Positions 1 through 8,930 of a stretch of DNA of 64,000 nucleotides are shown piece after piece. Each line of letters begins with the position of its first letter. The first letter of the stretch is position 1. The DNA comes from Nodularia sp. NIES-3585 (GTDB taxonomy: Bacteria > Cyanobacteriota > Cyanobacteriia > Cyanobacteriales > Nostocaceae): NCBI RefSeq assembly GCF_002218065.1, contig NZ_BDUB01000001.1:4993118-5057117 (forward strand), in the 5' to 3' direction. The notes under the pieces are model-generated. The model was not told the DNA's origin. It searched no databases and saw only the letters and a program-made list of their open reading frames with translations. A program made the translations under genes and the position numbers.

Positions 1-3000
1 ATCAATTAGTAATGAAGTTTCTCCAGTCCATTGGTGAAATGTTTGCACCAGTGCAGTTAACAAGACATCATTAATTTGTGTGTGATAAACGAATGGCAGC
101 TGTTGTAATAAAACTTGGGTTTCTTGTTCAGTTAACGATACAGTCACATTACAAGCTGATGCTTCTACATTTGCTTTTACATTATTTCCATAGCTAAAAT
201 CTAGCGGTAGAGGCTGAACAGAGTGTTGTTCGATTTTCAACCAGTATTCTAGCTCTGAACGCAAAGCAGGTGATTGTGCATATTCTTGTAGATAACTAGA
301 CCACTGCGGGAAAGAAGTTGTTTTCGCTGGCAACTGTAAAGCTTGGTTTTGACAACTTTGTTGGTAAGCTGTCTGAAAATCTTCAATTAAAATTCGCCAA
401 GAAACTCCATCAACTACTAAGTGATGAATAATCCACAGTAAACGACTTGGTTGATTTGCACCCAGATCAAAATAAACAACTCGGTATAATAGACCTTGTG
501 TCAAGTTTAAGCTGGCTTGTAGATCAACTGCTATTGCTGACATCTGGGCTACTTGTTTCTCCTGGGGGAGTGTAGACAAATCTATATAGGCGAATGGCAC
601 TCGCTCATCGGGACTGATTATCACTGCCTCAAAGCCAGATTCTGTTTTTGTAAATCGCGATCGCAGAACATCATGATGCTGTTGCAAACACTGTAATACT
701 TGTTCCACAAGCACCGGATTCAGCATTTGCCGTACCCCTAATAACAGAGCCTGATTGTAATGATGGTAGTTGACAAAATTTTCCTCTTCCTCAAAGAACC
801 AGCGCTGAATGGGTGTTAAGAGGAATGCCCCAGTCACCAAACCTTGTTCAGATGAAATAGAAACTTTATTACTAGCTACCGTTGCTAGTTGGGCGATTGT
901 TTGGTGTTGGAATAATTGTTTAGATGTGAGATTCAGTCCTGCTTGGTTAGCTTTAAATATAACTTGAAGACTGAGGATAGAATCCCCACCTAATTCAAAA
1001 AAATTGTCGTTTATACCTATTTTTTCTAATCCAATTACTTCTGCCCAGATATCTGCCAACTGCTTTTCAAAAGCTGTCTGAGGTGCAACATAAGTTTTTT
1101 CTAACTCCGAACGCATCTGTTCCGGTGCTGGCAATGCCCGACGATCTAATTTACCGTTAGGGGTTACCGGCAGTGCCTCTAGCGTCACAAAAGCAATAGG
1201 TATCATGTAATCAGGAAGCTTTGACTCTAGAAATTCCCGTAATTCTAGCGTTAGTTTACGCTCTTGATTTTTTTGCAGAGGAGCATTAGCGTAATTGCGC
1301 CAAGGTTGAATGCTCACAGTTTCACTCTTAAAACAAGGAATATTTAGATTAGGTGTTTGTCCATCTGGATTTTGCCGCACAAACACTGCATCATAATAAC
1401 CATCAACACCAGAACCAGACCACCTAATATTGACAGCATAAGGTAATGTATGACTTAAAGCCCACACATCTTCTGGATCTACACCATCAGTTAGACCTAA
1501 ACACATAGCTTCCTGCAAGGTGGTAACTGTGTGGTGTTGCTCATCTGTATTGATTAGCTCTAAGAGTTTAGCTTCTGCCACCAATCGAGCATTAGGGATA
1601 TGAGTAATTCCTAAGACTTCGGGATTTTTTTCGAGTAATAAGTTATGTATTTTATTAATACTTAATCCCTGTTTTCGCCAGTCCATCCATACAACATTTG
1701 TTGGCTGATTAACATCAGTTTTCACACCAATGATCACATCGTATTTAAATTTTGTTAATTCGTTATGGTGAGAACCTCCTTTTAATTGAATTTGTACATG
1801 GCTGATGTTTGGTAAAAACTGCTGCAAAGCTGTAAAAAATTCAGGGTCAATAACTAACTCATTGTCTGCTATTACATTCTTTTGTATACGCTGCTCAAGT
1901 TCTGTTTTGCTGAGTTCACCAGATGCTTGATGCAGTTGCACCCAAGCATGAAATGTCTCTATTAGTGGCAAACTGCGAACACCTCCCACAAAAATGTTTC
2001 CTCCAGGTTTAACCACATCAACAAGATTAGTCAGTACCTGTACCAAATAATTAATGCTAGGAAAATTTTGAATAATTTCGTTGAGAATAACCGTGTCAAA
2101 ATTTTGTGGTTCTATTTCCGATAATTTGTGAGCCATACCCTGTATCAAGGTGACTTTTTCCACAATTTCCGGTTTTGAACTGATTTGTTGCTGAAGATAA
2201 TGCAATGCTGCGTTGGAAATATCCATGCCACAGTAATGTTGGCAGTGGGGAGAAATTCTTGTCAGCAGTAAACCAGTACCACAACCAATTTCTAAAATTT
2301 TATGAGGCTTCAGTTCCAGAACTCGCTCAACAGTATTTTTGACAGCTTCCAGGATCTCTACTTCTGGTAATGGCTGATTTGTATAACGGCTCATCCATAC
2401 TCTGAGATTAATTGAAGGATCTATTGGAGAAAATTCCCAACTGTAGAACTGGTTATAAATATCTTCTAATTGAGACAGATGTTGAACTTCCGAATCAGCC
2501 AAATTTATTTGTGACTCTTCGGATAGCTGTCGTTGATTTGTTTGCTTTTGAAAGTTTTCTACACAATATGCAACCAGATGTCGAGTTCCAGGGACATCTT
2601 CTCTAACAATGACTACAGCCTCATCAACATATGAATATTGCTTCAGAACTGCCTCTATTTCTCCTAGTTCGATGCGAAATCCCCTGAGCTTAACTTGATA
2701 ATCTAGTCTTCCTAGGAATTCAATATTACCATCTGCTAAATATTGAGCTTTGTCGCCAGTCTTATATAATCGTTTTTCCCCATTCCACAGGATAAATTTT
2801 TCTATTGTTAAGTCTGGTTGATTGAGATAACCTCGTGCTAATCCCGCCCCGCCAATATAAATTTGTCCAGGAACACCAATAGGAACAAGTTGCAAGTGGC
2901 TATCTAATATATAAATTTCAGTGTTTTGTACGGCACGACCAATGGGTGTATTTCTTTCATAAGTAGACTGTGGTTTTACATTATATAAAGCCGCACATAT

Positions 3001-5415
3001 CGTAGCTTCTGTAGGTCCATAGCCATTGATAATTTGTAATCCTGGTATACTTTGACTAATTGATATCAGTAATTGCTCTAAAATCGGTTCAACACCAACA
3101 AGTAATCTCTGCAAACATAGATGGTGTTGTTTTTGACTTAACCAATTGTATAGAGTATTGATAAAAAATGGTGGGAGATAAGCACTCTGAATTTTGTTGT
3201 CACTTAACCATTGGATCAAAGCAATCGCATCTGCTCGGATATCTTCGGGAACAATATGCAGTGTTCCTCCACAGAAGAGGGCTGAAAAAATTTCATACAC
3301 TGAAACATCAAAAGCTAAATTTGTCCACAAGCTACAGTGTGTGCTAGCTGCTAATGGTTGCCGACTTTGAATATCCGCCAATAAATTGATCACACTGTGA
3401 TGGGAACAGCAAACTCCTTTGGGTTTACCTGTGGAACCAGAGGTGTAGATAACATAAGCAAGGTTTTGAGCGTTGACGTGACATATTGGATTCTCTATGG
3501 ATGCGTACGCGATTTCTTGCCAATCAGTGTCTAAGCAAACTACTTTACCAGGATACTTTGATAGTTTTGGTAATAGTTGTTCTTGTGTTAGGAGCAAACA
3601 GACCTTAGCCTCTTCTAACATCGAAGCTAGTCGTTCATTTGGATAGGTCGGGTCTAGCGGTAAATAAGCTCCACCCGCTTTCAGAATTCCCAGTATCCCA
3701 ACGATCGCAGCCAGCGATTTATCTATACATAAACCAACCACTTCCTCTGATTGTAAGCCCTGCATTTGTAGGAAATGAGCTACTTGATTGGCTCGATGAT
3801 TTAACTGTTGGTAGCTTAACTGCCCTTGTTCACTCACCACAGCCACAGCATGAGGGACTTGTTTTACCTGTTCTTCAAATAGCTGATGAATGCATGAGAA
3901 ATTATTAATTGGAGCTTGGTTTTGACAAAACTCTGTCTGTAATTGATGTTTTTGCACCTCAGTCAAAATTGGTAAATCTGACAGGGATTTCTCTGGAGAT
4001 GCAACAATCCCAGCTAGCAGAGTTTGAAAATGCTCTGCCATCCGATTAATAGTGTCTGCATCAAATAAATCACTGTTGTATTCTAATGTCCCGACCAGTT
4101 CTTCTTGCTGTTCTACCATATCAAGGCTTAAGTCAAACTGAGCCGTCTCGCTGTCTAACTCTGATATGCTCATAGTTAGTTCCTCTATCTCTAGGGGAGG
4201 CATCGGACTATTGTTGAAGGCAAACCATACTTGAAAAATTGGGTTATAACTGAGGTTACGTTCTGGTTGAATTTCCTCAACTAACTTGTCAAAGGGAAAG
4301 TCCTGGTGACTATAAGCATCTAAGGCTACTTTCCGAACTCTTCCCAGTAAATCGAGGAAACTAGGATTACCGCTCACATCAGTTCGTAGCACTAAGGTAT
4401 TGACAAAACAACCAATTAACTTTTCAATCTCAGAAAAATTCCGATTGGCGATCGCAGTACCAATAATTATGTCATTCTCTTCGGTATAACGGTAAATGAG
4501 GGTTTTGAAGGCGGCAAGCAAAGTCATAAACAAAGTAGCTTCTGCTTGCTGGCTTAGTGACTTAAGTGCAGTTGTTAGAGAATTAGAAACGGTAAAGTAA
4601 TGTTTTCTGCCTTTGTAACGTTGGACAGCAGGTCGGGGGTAGTCAGTTGAAAGCTGCAATACAGTTAGAGGTTCCCTTAAATTTTGCTTCCAGTAAGCCT
4701 GTTGTACACTAAAAACCTCTCCTTGTAGATACTGTTGCTGCCAAATGGCAAAGTCTGCATACTGAATCGGCAGTTCAGCTAATGACGACGGTTGCTGATC
4801 ACAAAAAGCCCGATATAGCGTTGCTAACTCATGTACTAATACACTAATTGACCAACCATCAGAAATAATGTGGTGCATTGTAAACAATAGCATATGCTCT
4901 TTTTCGCTTAACCGTAGTAGCTTCACTCGTAAAAGAATGTCATTGCTAAGGTCGAACGACTGTTGGGCTTCTTTTTCCGCTAGTTGTCTTACTTGAGCCT
5001 CTTGTTTATCAATAAGTAACTCACTCAGATCAACTGCAAACAATGGTAATGATGTTGCTGGTGAAATAAAGGCGATAGGTTTGCCTTCCATTATCTGGAA
5101 GTTATATCGCAGAACCTCGTGGCGGCGAAGAACTTCGTCAAAACTTTGTTGTAGTGCCTTAACATTTAATTGCCCTTGCAAACGAACTAGAGCAGGCAAA
5201 TTATAAAATGAGCTATCTGACTCTAACTGGGCTAGAAACCATAACCTTTGTTGGGCAAATGATAGAGGAACAGGATTATGATGCGAACGGCGAGGGATAA
5301 CTATTTCTTGAGTCTTGAGATTACATTCACCCCGTAGTCGCTTTTCTAAAATTGCTTTCTGAGATGGTGATAGCTGAGAGCGTCTTGCGGAAATTTCATT
5401 CTTCTTATTATTCAT
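1..5415 (-). CDS. Non-ribosomal peptide synthetase, C-A-MT-PCP-E, 3' end outside the window
   Basis: Last assembly-line protein visible; it starts at an ATG at 5415 and stays open for about 1805 codons to the window edge. Domains read directly: condensation (MHHIISDGW near residue 180), adenylation (YVIYTSGSTGKPKG near 655), a methyltransferase inserted in the A domain (KILEIGCGTG near 1038), the end of the A domain (NGKLDRRALP near 1420), carrier protein (ELGGDSILS, Ser near 1476), then a domain starting LTPIQRWFF with HHLVVDGVSWRIL near 1663. The last two motifs are typical of epimerization rather than condensation domains. An MT at this place in an A domain normally N-methylates the bound amino acid, so an N-methyl D-residue is predicted. 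By hand the A-domain specificity residues read roughly DVYYLGGICK; I cannot assign a substrate. It follows the FkbH-like gene by 42 bases and is probably in the same operon. Further modules or a release domain may lie beyond the edge. Confidence 0.93.
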   Translation of the reverse strand, partial: MNNKKNEISARRSQLSPSQKAILEKRLRGECNLKTQEIVIPRRSHHNPVPLSFAQQRLWFLAQLESDSSFYNLPALVRLQGQLNVKALQQSFDEVLRRHEVLRYNFQIMEGKPIAFISPATSLPLFAVDLSELLIDKQEAQVRQLAEKEAQQSFDLSNDILLRVKLLRLSEKEHMLLFTMHHIISDGWSISVLVHELATLYRAFCDQQPSSLAELPIQYADFAIWQQQYLQGEVFSVQQAYWKQNLREPLTVLQLSTDYPRPAVQRYKGRKHYFTVSNSLTTALKSLSQQAEATLFMTLLAAFKTLIYRYTEENDIIIGTAIANRNFSEIEKLIGCFVNTLVLRTDVSGNPSFLDLLGRVRKVALDAYSHQDFPFDKLVEEIQPERNLSYNPIFQVWFAFNNSPMPPLEIEELTMSISELDSETAQFDLSLDMVEQQEELVGTLEYNSDLFDADTINRMAEHFQTLLAGIVASPEKSLSDLPILTEVQKHQLQTEFCQNQAPINNFSCIHQLFEEQVKQVPHAVAVVSEQGQLSYQQLNHRANQVAHFLQMQGLQSEEVVGLCIDKSLAAIVGILGILKAGGAYLPLDPTYPNERLASMLEEAKVCLLLTQEQLLPKLSKYPGKVVCLDTDWQEIAYASIENPICHVNAQNLAYVIYTSGSTGKPKGVCCSHHSVINLLADIQSRQPLAASTHCSLWTNLAFDVSVYEIFSALFCGGTLHIVPEDIRADAIALIQWLSDNKIQSAYLPPFFINTLYNWLSQKQHHLCLQRLLVGVEPILEQLLISISQSIPGLQIINGYGPTEATICAALYNVKPQSTYERNTPIGRAVQNTEIYILDSHLQLVPIGVPGQIYIGGAGLARGYLNQPDLTIEKFILWNGEKRLYKTGDKAQYLADGNIEFLGRLDYQVKLRGFRIELGEIEAVLKQYSYVDEAVVIVREDVPGTRHLVAYCVENFQKQTNQRQLSEESQINLADSEVQHLSQLEDIYNQFYSWEFSPIDPSINLRVWMSRYTNQPLPEVEILEAVKNTVERVLELKPHKILEIGCGTGLLLTRISPHCQHYCGMDISNAALHYLQQQISSKPEIVEKVTLIQGMAHKLSEIEPQNFDTVILNEIIQNFPSINYLVQVLTNLVDVVKPGGNIFVGGVRSLPLIETFHAWVQLHQASGELSKTELEQRIQKNVIADNELVIDPEFFTALQQFLPNISHVQIQLKGGSHHNELTKFKYDVIIGVKTDVNQPTNVVWMDWRKQGLSINKIHNLLLEKNPEVLGITHIPNARLVAEAKLLELINTDEQHHTVTTLQEAMCLGLTDGVDPEDVWALSHTLPYAVNIRWSGSGVDGYYDAVFVRQNPDGQTPNLNIPCFKSETVSIQPWRNYANAPLQKNQERKLTLELREFLESKLPDYMIPIAFVTLEALPVTPNGKLDRRALPAPEQMRSELEKTYVAPQTAFEKQLADIWAEVIGLEKIGINDNFFELGGDSILSLQVIFKANQAGLNLTSKQLFQHQTIAQLATVASNKVSISSEQGLVTGAFLLTPIQRWFFEEEENFVNYHHYNQALLLGVRQMLNPVLVEQVLQCLQQHHDVLRSRFTKTESGFEAVIISPDERVPFAYIDLSTLPQEKQVAQMSAIAVDLQASLNLTQGLLYRVVYFDLGANQPSRLLWIIHHLVVDGVSWRILIEDFQTAYQQSCQNQALQLPAKTTSFPQWSSYLQEYAQSPALRSELEYWLKIEQHSVQPLPLDFSYGNNVKANVEASACNVTVSLTEQETQVLLQQLPFVYHTQINDVLLTALVQTFHQWTGETSLLID

Positions 5416-5457
5416 AATTTACCTTTGATTTTCGCCATCCTTAATTATTTAAATAAA

Positions 5458-6519
5458 TCAAATTCTTGTTTGAAATTTAATATATGAAGGTACAGGTTGA
5501 ATTATCATCAAATCAGTTTCTAAAAAAATTGTCTTGTCAATTTCCTTGAAACCTGCAAACTTGTAAGACACATACATCATTCTGTTGCGATCATTGGCAA
5601 TAAACTCGGAACGCAAACGAACATTGTTATTTTTAGCCAATGTCATAATATAGTTCAACATAATTGTGCCTACGCCCCTGGACATAACACGACAAGACAT
5701 CAGCAAAAGTTTTATAGTCCACGCCGACTCTTGGCATTCCACAAGAACTAACCCAATTTTGCCGTAACTACCGTACTTATCATCCAAACTTGCAATTAGC
5801 AATTTATGCTGATCTGATTGTCGAAAATGATTTAATTCATCATAGGAGTATGTATAGGCAGTTGTATTCAATTGGTTGGTTCTGAGCGTTAATTCTTCGG
5901 CTCTTTGCAAATCTTCTTCCTGTGCAGAAGAGATAGTAAAAGTCATATTGAGTGTAGCTAAAAATTCTTCTTGAGTGCCAACAAACTTTTTCTCAGAATT
6001 ATTTCTAACTATATCACTAATATACATTAATCGTCTCAGTTTTGAATCTTCCGTAATAAAACGAGGATTCATTTCTGGCATATCTAGCAAATGTCCTAGT
6101 TCAGCCGCATTAATACAAAGAACTTGAGGCAGTGAAAAGTTAACTTCTTCTAATTCAAATAATTGGTCATCAATAAAGGCAAATGTATCAACACCTAAAT
6201 TAAGGGCATGAGCAATTTCTTGAATAGAACTAGACTTAGAATTCCAATTGATTTGGGGATACAGAAAATATTCATCCAAATCAAACTCTTGGAGTTGTGC
6301 CATTGCTTTGGCAGCATAATTTTTACTAGCAATAGATTGTAAAATGCCACGACTATCTAATCTTTTAATGATCTCGACCACTTCATTTCGCAGAAAAATG
6401 CGGTCATCTTCCAGCAACACACCATCCCAAAGTGTATTATCTAAATCCCAAACTACACATTTAACAGCTTTTTTATCGGCTTGTTTATTATTTAAAACTT
6501 CAGCTTTTGTACTAATCAT
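5458..6519 (-). CDS. FkbH-like HAD-family glyceryl-ACP synthase/phosphatase
   Basis: FkbH-family protein: an N-terminal HAD domain with the DxDNT nucleophile motif (VVWDLDNTLWDG) and a C-terminal acetyltransferase-like (GNAT) fold. In the FK520 and related pathways this enzyme dephosphorylates 1,3-bisphosphoglycerate and loads a glyceryl group on a dedicated ACP, the first step of alkoxymalonyl-ACP synthesis. The open frame extends to 6600, but that would overlap the upstream FkbI-like gene. The ATG at 6519 is preceded by AAGGA about 11 bases away and gives a protein starting MISTKAEVLN, four bases after the FkbI stop, so I chose it. It lies in a tight cassette with the FkbI-, ACP- and FkbK-like genes. 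Family identity is secure; the exact extender made is inferred. Confidence 0.92.
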   Translation of the reverse strand: MISTKAEVLNNKQADKKAVKCVVWDLDNTLWDGVLLEDDRIFLRNEVVEIIKRLDSRGILQSIASKNYAAKAMAQLQEFDLDEYFLYPQINWNSKSSSIQEIAHALNLGVDTFAFIDDQLFELEEVNFSLPQVLCINAAELGHLLDMPEMNPRFITEDSKLRRLMYISDIVRNNSEKKFVGTQEEFLATLNMTFTISSAQEEDLQRAEELTLRTNQLNTTAYTYSYDELNHFRQSDQHKLLIASLDDKYGSYGKIGLVLVECQESAWTIKLLLMSCRVMSRGVGTIMLNYIMTLAKNNNVRLRSEFIANDRNRMMYVSYKFAGFKEIDKTIFLETDLMIIQPVPSYIKFQTRI

Positions 6520-6523
6520 ATTT

Positions 6524-7705
6524 TTACATCCTTGCCAATAATTTTTGAGGCACACTAACAGCAGGTTGTGACATATACTCCTGATAACCGTAATCAGCAA
6601 TAGTTATCTGTTGTATTTGCGTGCTTCCTTCAATAATTTCCATGATTTTGGCATCTCGCAAATATCTAGCAACAGAATATTCACTTGTGCAACCATTTGC
6701 ACCGTGTATTTGTACAGCATCATTGGCAATTTTGGTGGCGGTTGTAGATGCAAAATATTTAGCAATTGAAGTTTCTATTATGGAAGTGGGATCGCCAATT
6801 TCTTTAAGATAACCAGCTTGATAACACAATAACCTTGCTGCTTTCAGATTAGCTATCATTTCAGTGATCATTTGTCGGATCAATTGGTGTTCTTTGAGAG
6901 CAACACCAAACTGTTGTCGTTCACTTGTGTATTGAATACAAGCTTCTAGACAAGCTTGAGCAATACCCACAGAACCCCATGCTACACTGTATCTTCCATA
7001 ATCCAGTGCAGAAGAGGCAACATAAGAGAAACCAAAACCTAACTTGCCTACTAAATTTTCTTGGGGAATACTACAGTCCTGAAAATGTAGCTCTGCTAAC
7101 ATGGAAGCTCTCACACCTAACATCCCGGAAATGGGTTTTATTAAAAGTCCAGGGCTGTTTTTTTCAACTAAAAAAGCAGAGGGTTTACCCGCACATTGGG
7201 CAAATACTAAAAAGACATCGGCAATTTGTCCGTAGGTAATCCACTTTTTCTGCCCATTTAAGATATAAGAGTTACCAGAAAGTGTCGCCGTGGTTTCTAT
7301 ACTTTTGGCATCGCTACCCACATGAGGTTCACTTAAGGCGAAAGCAGCTCTCACCTCGCCTGATGCTAACTTAGGAAGCCAATACTCTTTTTGAGACTTG
7401 TTGCCCCATTTACACAAAGCATAAGCAACCATGTTATGAACGGTGAGCAAACTTCTGAGTGAAGAACATCCCCGCCCAATTTCTTCATTTAGAAGACCAT
7501 AGGTAATAATGTCTATACTTTTGCCCCCAAATTCCTGGGGTAAGATAGCACCCAAATATCCTTGAGTAGCGAGTTTTTCAATGAGTTTGGGAGGAGTATA
7601 CTCTTTTTGATCATAGTGATTCGCTTGAGGAACAATCTCTTGGTTAACGAAATCTCTAAATTCAGCTTGAGCGTTCTTTTGTTGAGCAGTCAACTCGATT
7701 TTCAT
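6524..7705 (-). CDS. FkbI-like acyl-ACP dehydrogenase
   Basis: A 393-residue acyl-CoA dehydrogenase-fold flavoprotein. Visible family signatures are the ALSEPHVGSDA region near residue 170 and EIIEGSTQIQQ near the C terminus, where the catalytic Glu of this family sits. Between FkbH-like, ACP and FkbK-like genes it is best read as FkbI, which oxidises the ACP-bound intermediate on the way from glyceryl-ACP to hydroxymalonyl-ACP. A good ribosome site (GGAAG) precedes the ATG at 7705. The stop lies 4 bases before the FkbH-like start, so translational coupling is likely. A general acyl-CoA dehydrogenase is the alternative, but the four-gene context argues strongly against it. Confidence 0.92.
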   Translation of the reverse strand: MKIELTAQQKNAQAEFRDFVNQEIVPQANHYDQKEYTPPKLIEKLATQGYLGAILPQEFGGKSIDIITYGLLNEEIGRGCSSLRSLLTVHNMVAYALCKWGNKSQKEYWLPKLASGEVRAAFALSEPHVGSDAKSIETTATLSGNSYILNGQKKWITYGQIADVFLVFAQCAGKPSAFLVEKNSPGLLIKPISGMLGVRASMLAELHFQDCSIPQENLVGKLGFGFSYVASSALDYGRYSVAWGSVGIAQACLEACIQYTSERQQFGVALKEHQLIRQMITEMIANLKAARLLCYQAGYLKEIGDPTSIIETSIAKYFASTTATKIANDAVQIHGANGCTSEYSVARYLRDAKIMEIIEGSTQIQQITIADYGYQEYMSQPAVSVPQKLLARM

Positions 7706-7746
7706 TTTTTGACTTCCATAGAAAAAGATTCACAAATGGCAACAAC

Positions 7747-7998
7747 TTATGTTTGCGAAACTAAAGTTGTCTTAATTTCTATCAAATGAGTCATGGCATT
7801 TATCGTTTTAAAGTTCGCAAAATCTAAATCTTCATTTTCAATAGTAATTTGAAATTCTTGTTCAATAAATAAGACCAGTTGCATGGCAAACATGGAATTT
7901 ACAAAACCAAGAGCAAAGATATCTTCATCTAGCTGCAAGTCATGATTACGAAAAAATCGTGACAGAAACTCTTTGATTTTGGCTGAGATGTCGTTCAT
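7747..7998 (-). CDS. FkbJ-like discrete acyl carrier protein
   Basis: An 83-residue stand-alone carrier protein. The phosphopantetheine Ser lies in ALGFVNSMFAMQL rather than the usual GGDSL, a form typical of carrier proteins in alkoxymalonyl cassettes. It should carry the glyceryl and then hydroxymalonyl group made by the FkbH-, FkbI- and FkbK-like enzymes and present it to a PKS acyltransferase. It lies between the FkbK- and FkbI-like genes with gaps of about 40-50 bases. Small size, the helix-Ser-helix pattern and position support the call. Confidence 0.9.
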   Translation of the reverse strand: MNDISAKIKEFLSRFFRNHDLQLDEDIFALGFVNSMFAMQLVLFIEQEFQITIENEDLDFANFKTINAMTHLIEIKTTLVSQT

Positions 7999-8046
7999 TT
8001 TTTGATTTCCCTGATTCTAATAACAATTGCGGCTCAACTTTTGATT

Positions 8047-8910
8047 TTAAATTGCTCCCTTGTAACTATAAAAGCCTTGTCCACTCTTGCGACCATGCAA
8101 TCCTGCGTCTACCATTTTTTTCAGTAACGAACAAGGTCTGTATTTGCTATCGTTGAAACTTTCATACAAAACTTCAATGGAGAAAAGAATCGTATCCAAT
8201 CCGATTAAGTCAGCAGTTTCCAAAGGTCCCATCTTGTGACCGAAACAAGTTTTGAAAATTCTATCCACGTCTTCCACTGAAGCAACTTGGTCTTGTAGTA
8301 AGAAAATAGCTTCATTGATTGTCAACATGAGAACTCGATTGGAAACAAAACCAGGCGAATCATTGACGAGGATGCTTTTTTTACCCATCTGTGCCAACAA
8401 TTCTTTTGCTGTCGAGATTGTTTGATCAGATGTGTGATACCCGCCAATCATTTCCACCATTGCTTTCATTGGTACCGGGTTCATAAAGTGCATTCCTACA
8501 ACTTTATCAGCACGTTTAGTGACGGCAGCAATGCGAGTAATAGGAATAGCGGATGTATTCGCGGCAAATACAGTCTGGTCGGGACAAATTACCTCAAGCT
8601 GTGCGTATATCTCTTTTTTAAGATCCCACTTTTCTGTGGCATTTTCAATCACAAATTCTGCATTTTCAAGAAACTTATAATTAGTAGAAAATTGAATGCA
8701 ATGCAGAATTTCTTCTAGATTTTCTATTTTTTCATTTTTATTAAAAAACCCTTGGAAACGAATGTTTTTTTGGATTTGTGCGTTAGCACGTTCCAAAATT
8801 TCTTCAGAAACATCTACTAGAATAACTTGATGACCAGTTTGTGCGAGGTTTTGGGCTAAACCAATTCCCATCACACCTGCTCCAACGACACCGACAACTT
8901 TAATTTTCAT
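8047..8910 (-). CDS. FkbK-like 3-hydroxyacyl dehydrogenase
   Basis: A 287-residue protein of the 3-hydroxybutyryl-CoA dehydrogenase family. The N-terminal NAD-binding Rossmann motif GVVGAGVMGIGLAQ is intact, and the family signatures MHFMNPVPMK and DSPGFVSNRV are present. In alkoxymalonyl-ACP cassettes this enzyme (FkbK) oxidises the ACP-bound intermediate. It is the first cassette gene after the PKS, 20 bases after the PKS stop. No FkbG-like O-methyltransferase gene follows, so the cassette as seen would stop at hydroxymalonyl-ACP unless methylation happens elsewhere. Confidence 0.92.
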   Translation of the reverse strand: MKIKVVGVVGAGVMGIGLAQNLAQTGHQVILVDVSEEILERANAQIQKNIRFQGFFNKNEKIENLEEILHCIQFSTNYKFLENAEFVIENATEKWDLKKEIYAQLEVICPDQTVFAANTSAIPITRIAAVTKRADKVVGMHFMNPVPMKAMVEMIGGYHTSDQTISTAKELLAQMGKKSILVNDSPGFVSNRVLMLTINEAIFLLQDQVASVEDVDRIFKTCFGHKMGPLETADLIGLDTILFSIEVLYESFNDSKYRPCSLLKKMVDAGLHGRKSGQGFYSYKGAI

Positions 8911-8930
8911 GATTTCTATCCTGAACGGAT

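Noticed and set aside
2096-3908. Short open frames opposite or within the NRPS at 2096-2284, 2412-2606 and 3639-3908
   Set aside because: They are shadow frames of a well-supported NRPS coding region that is open to the window edge.
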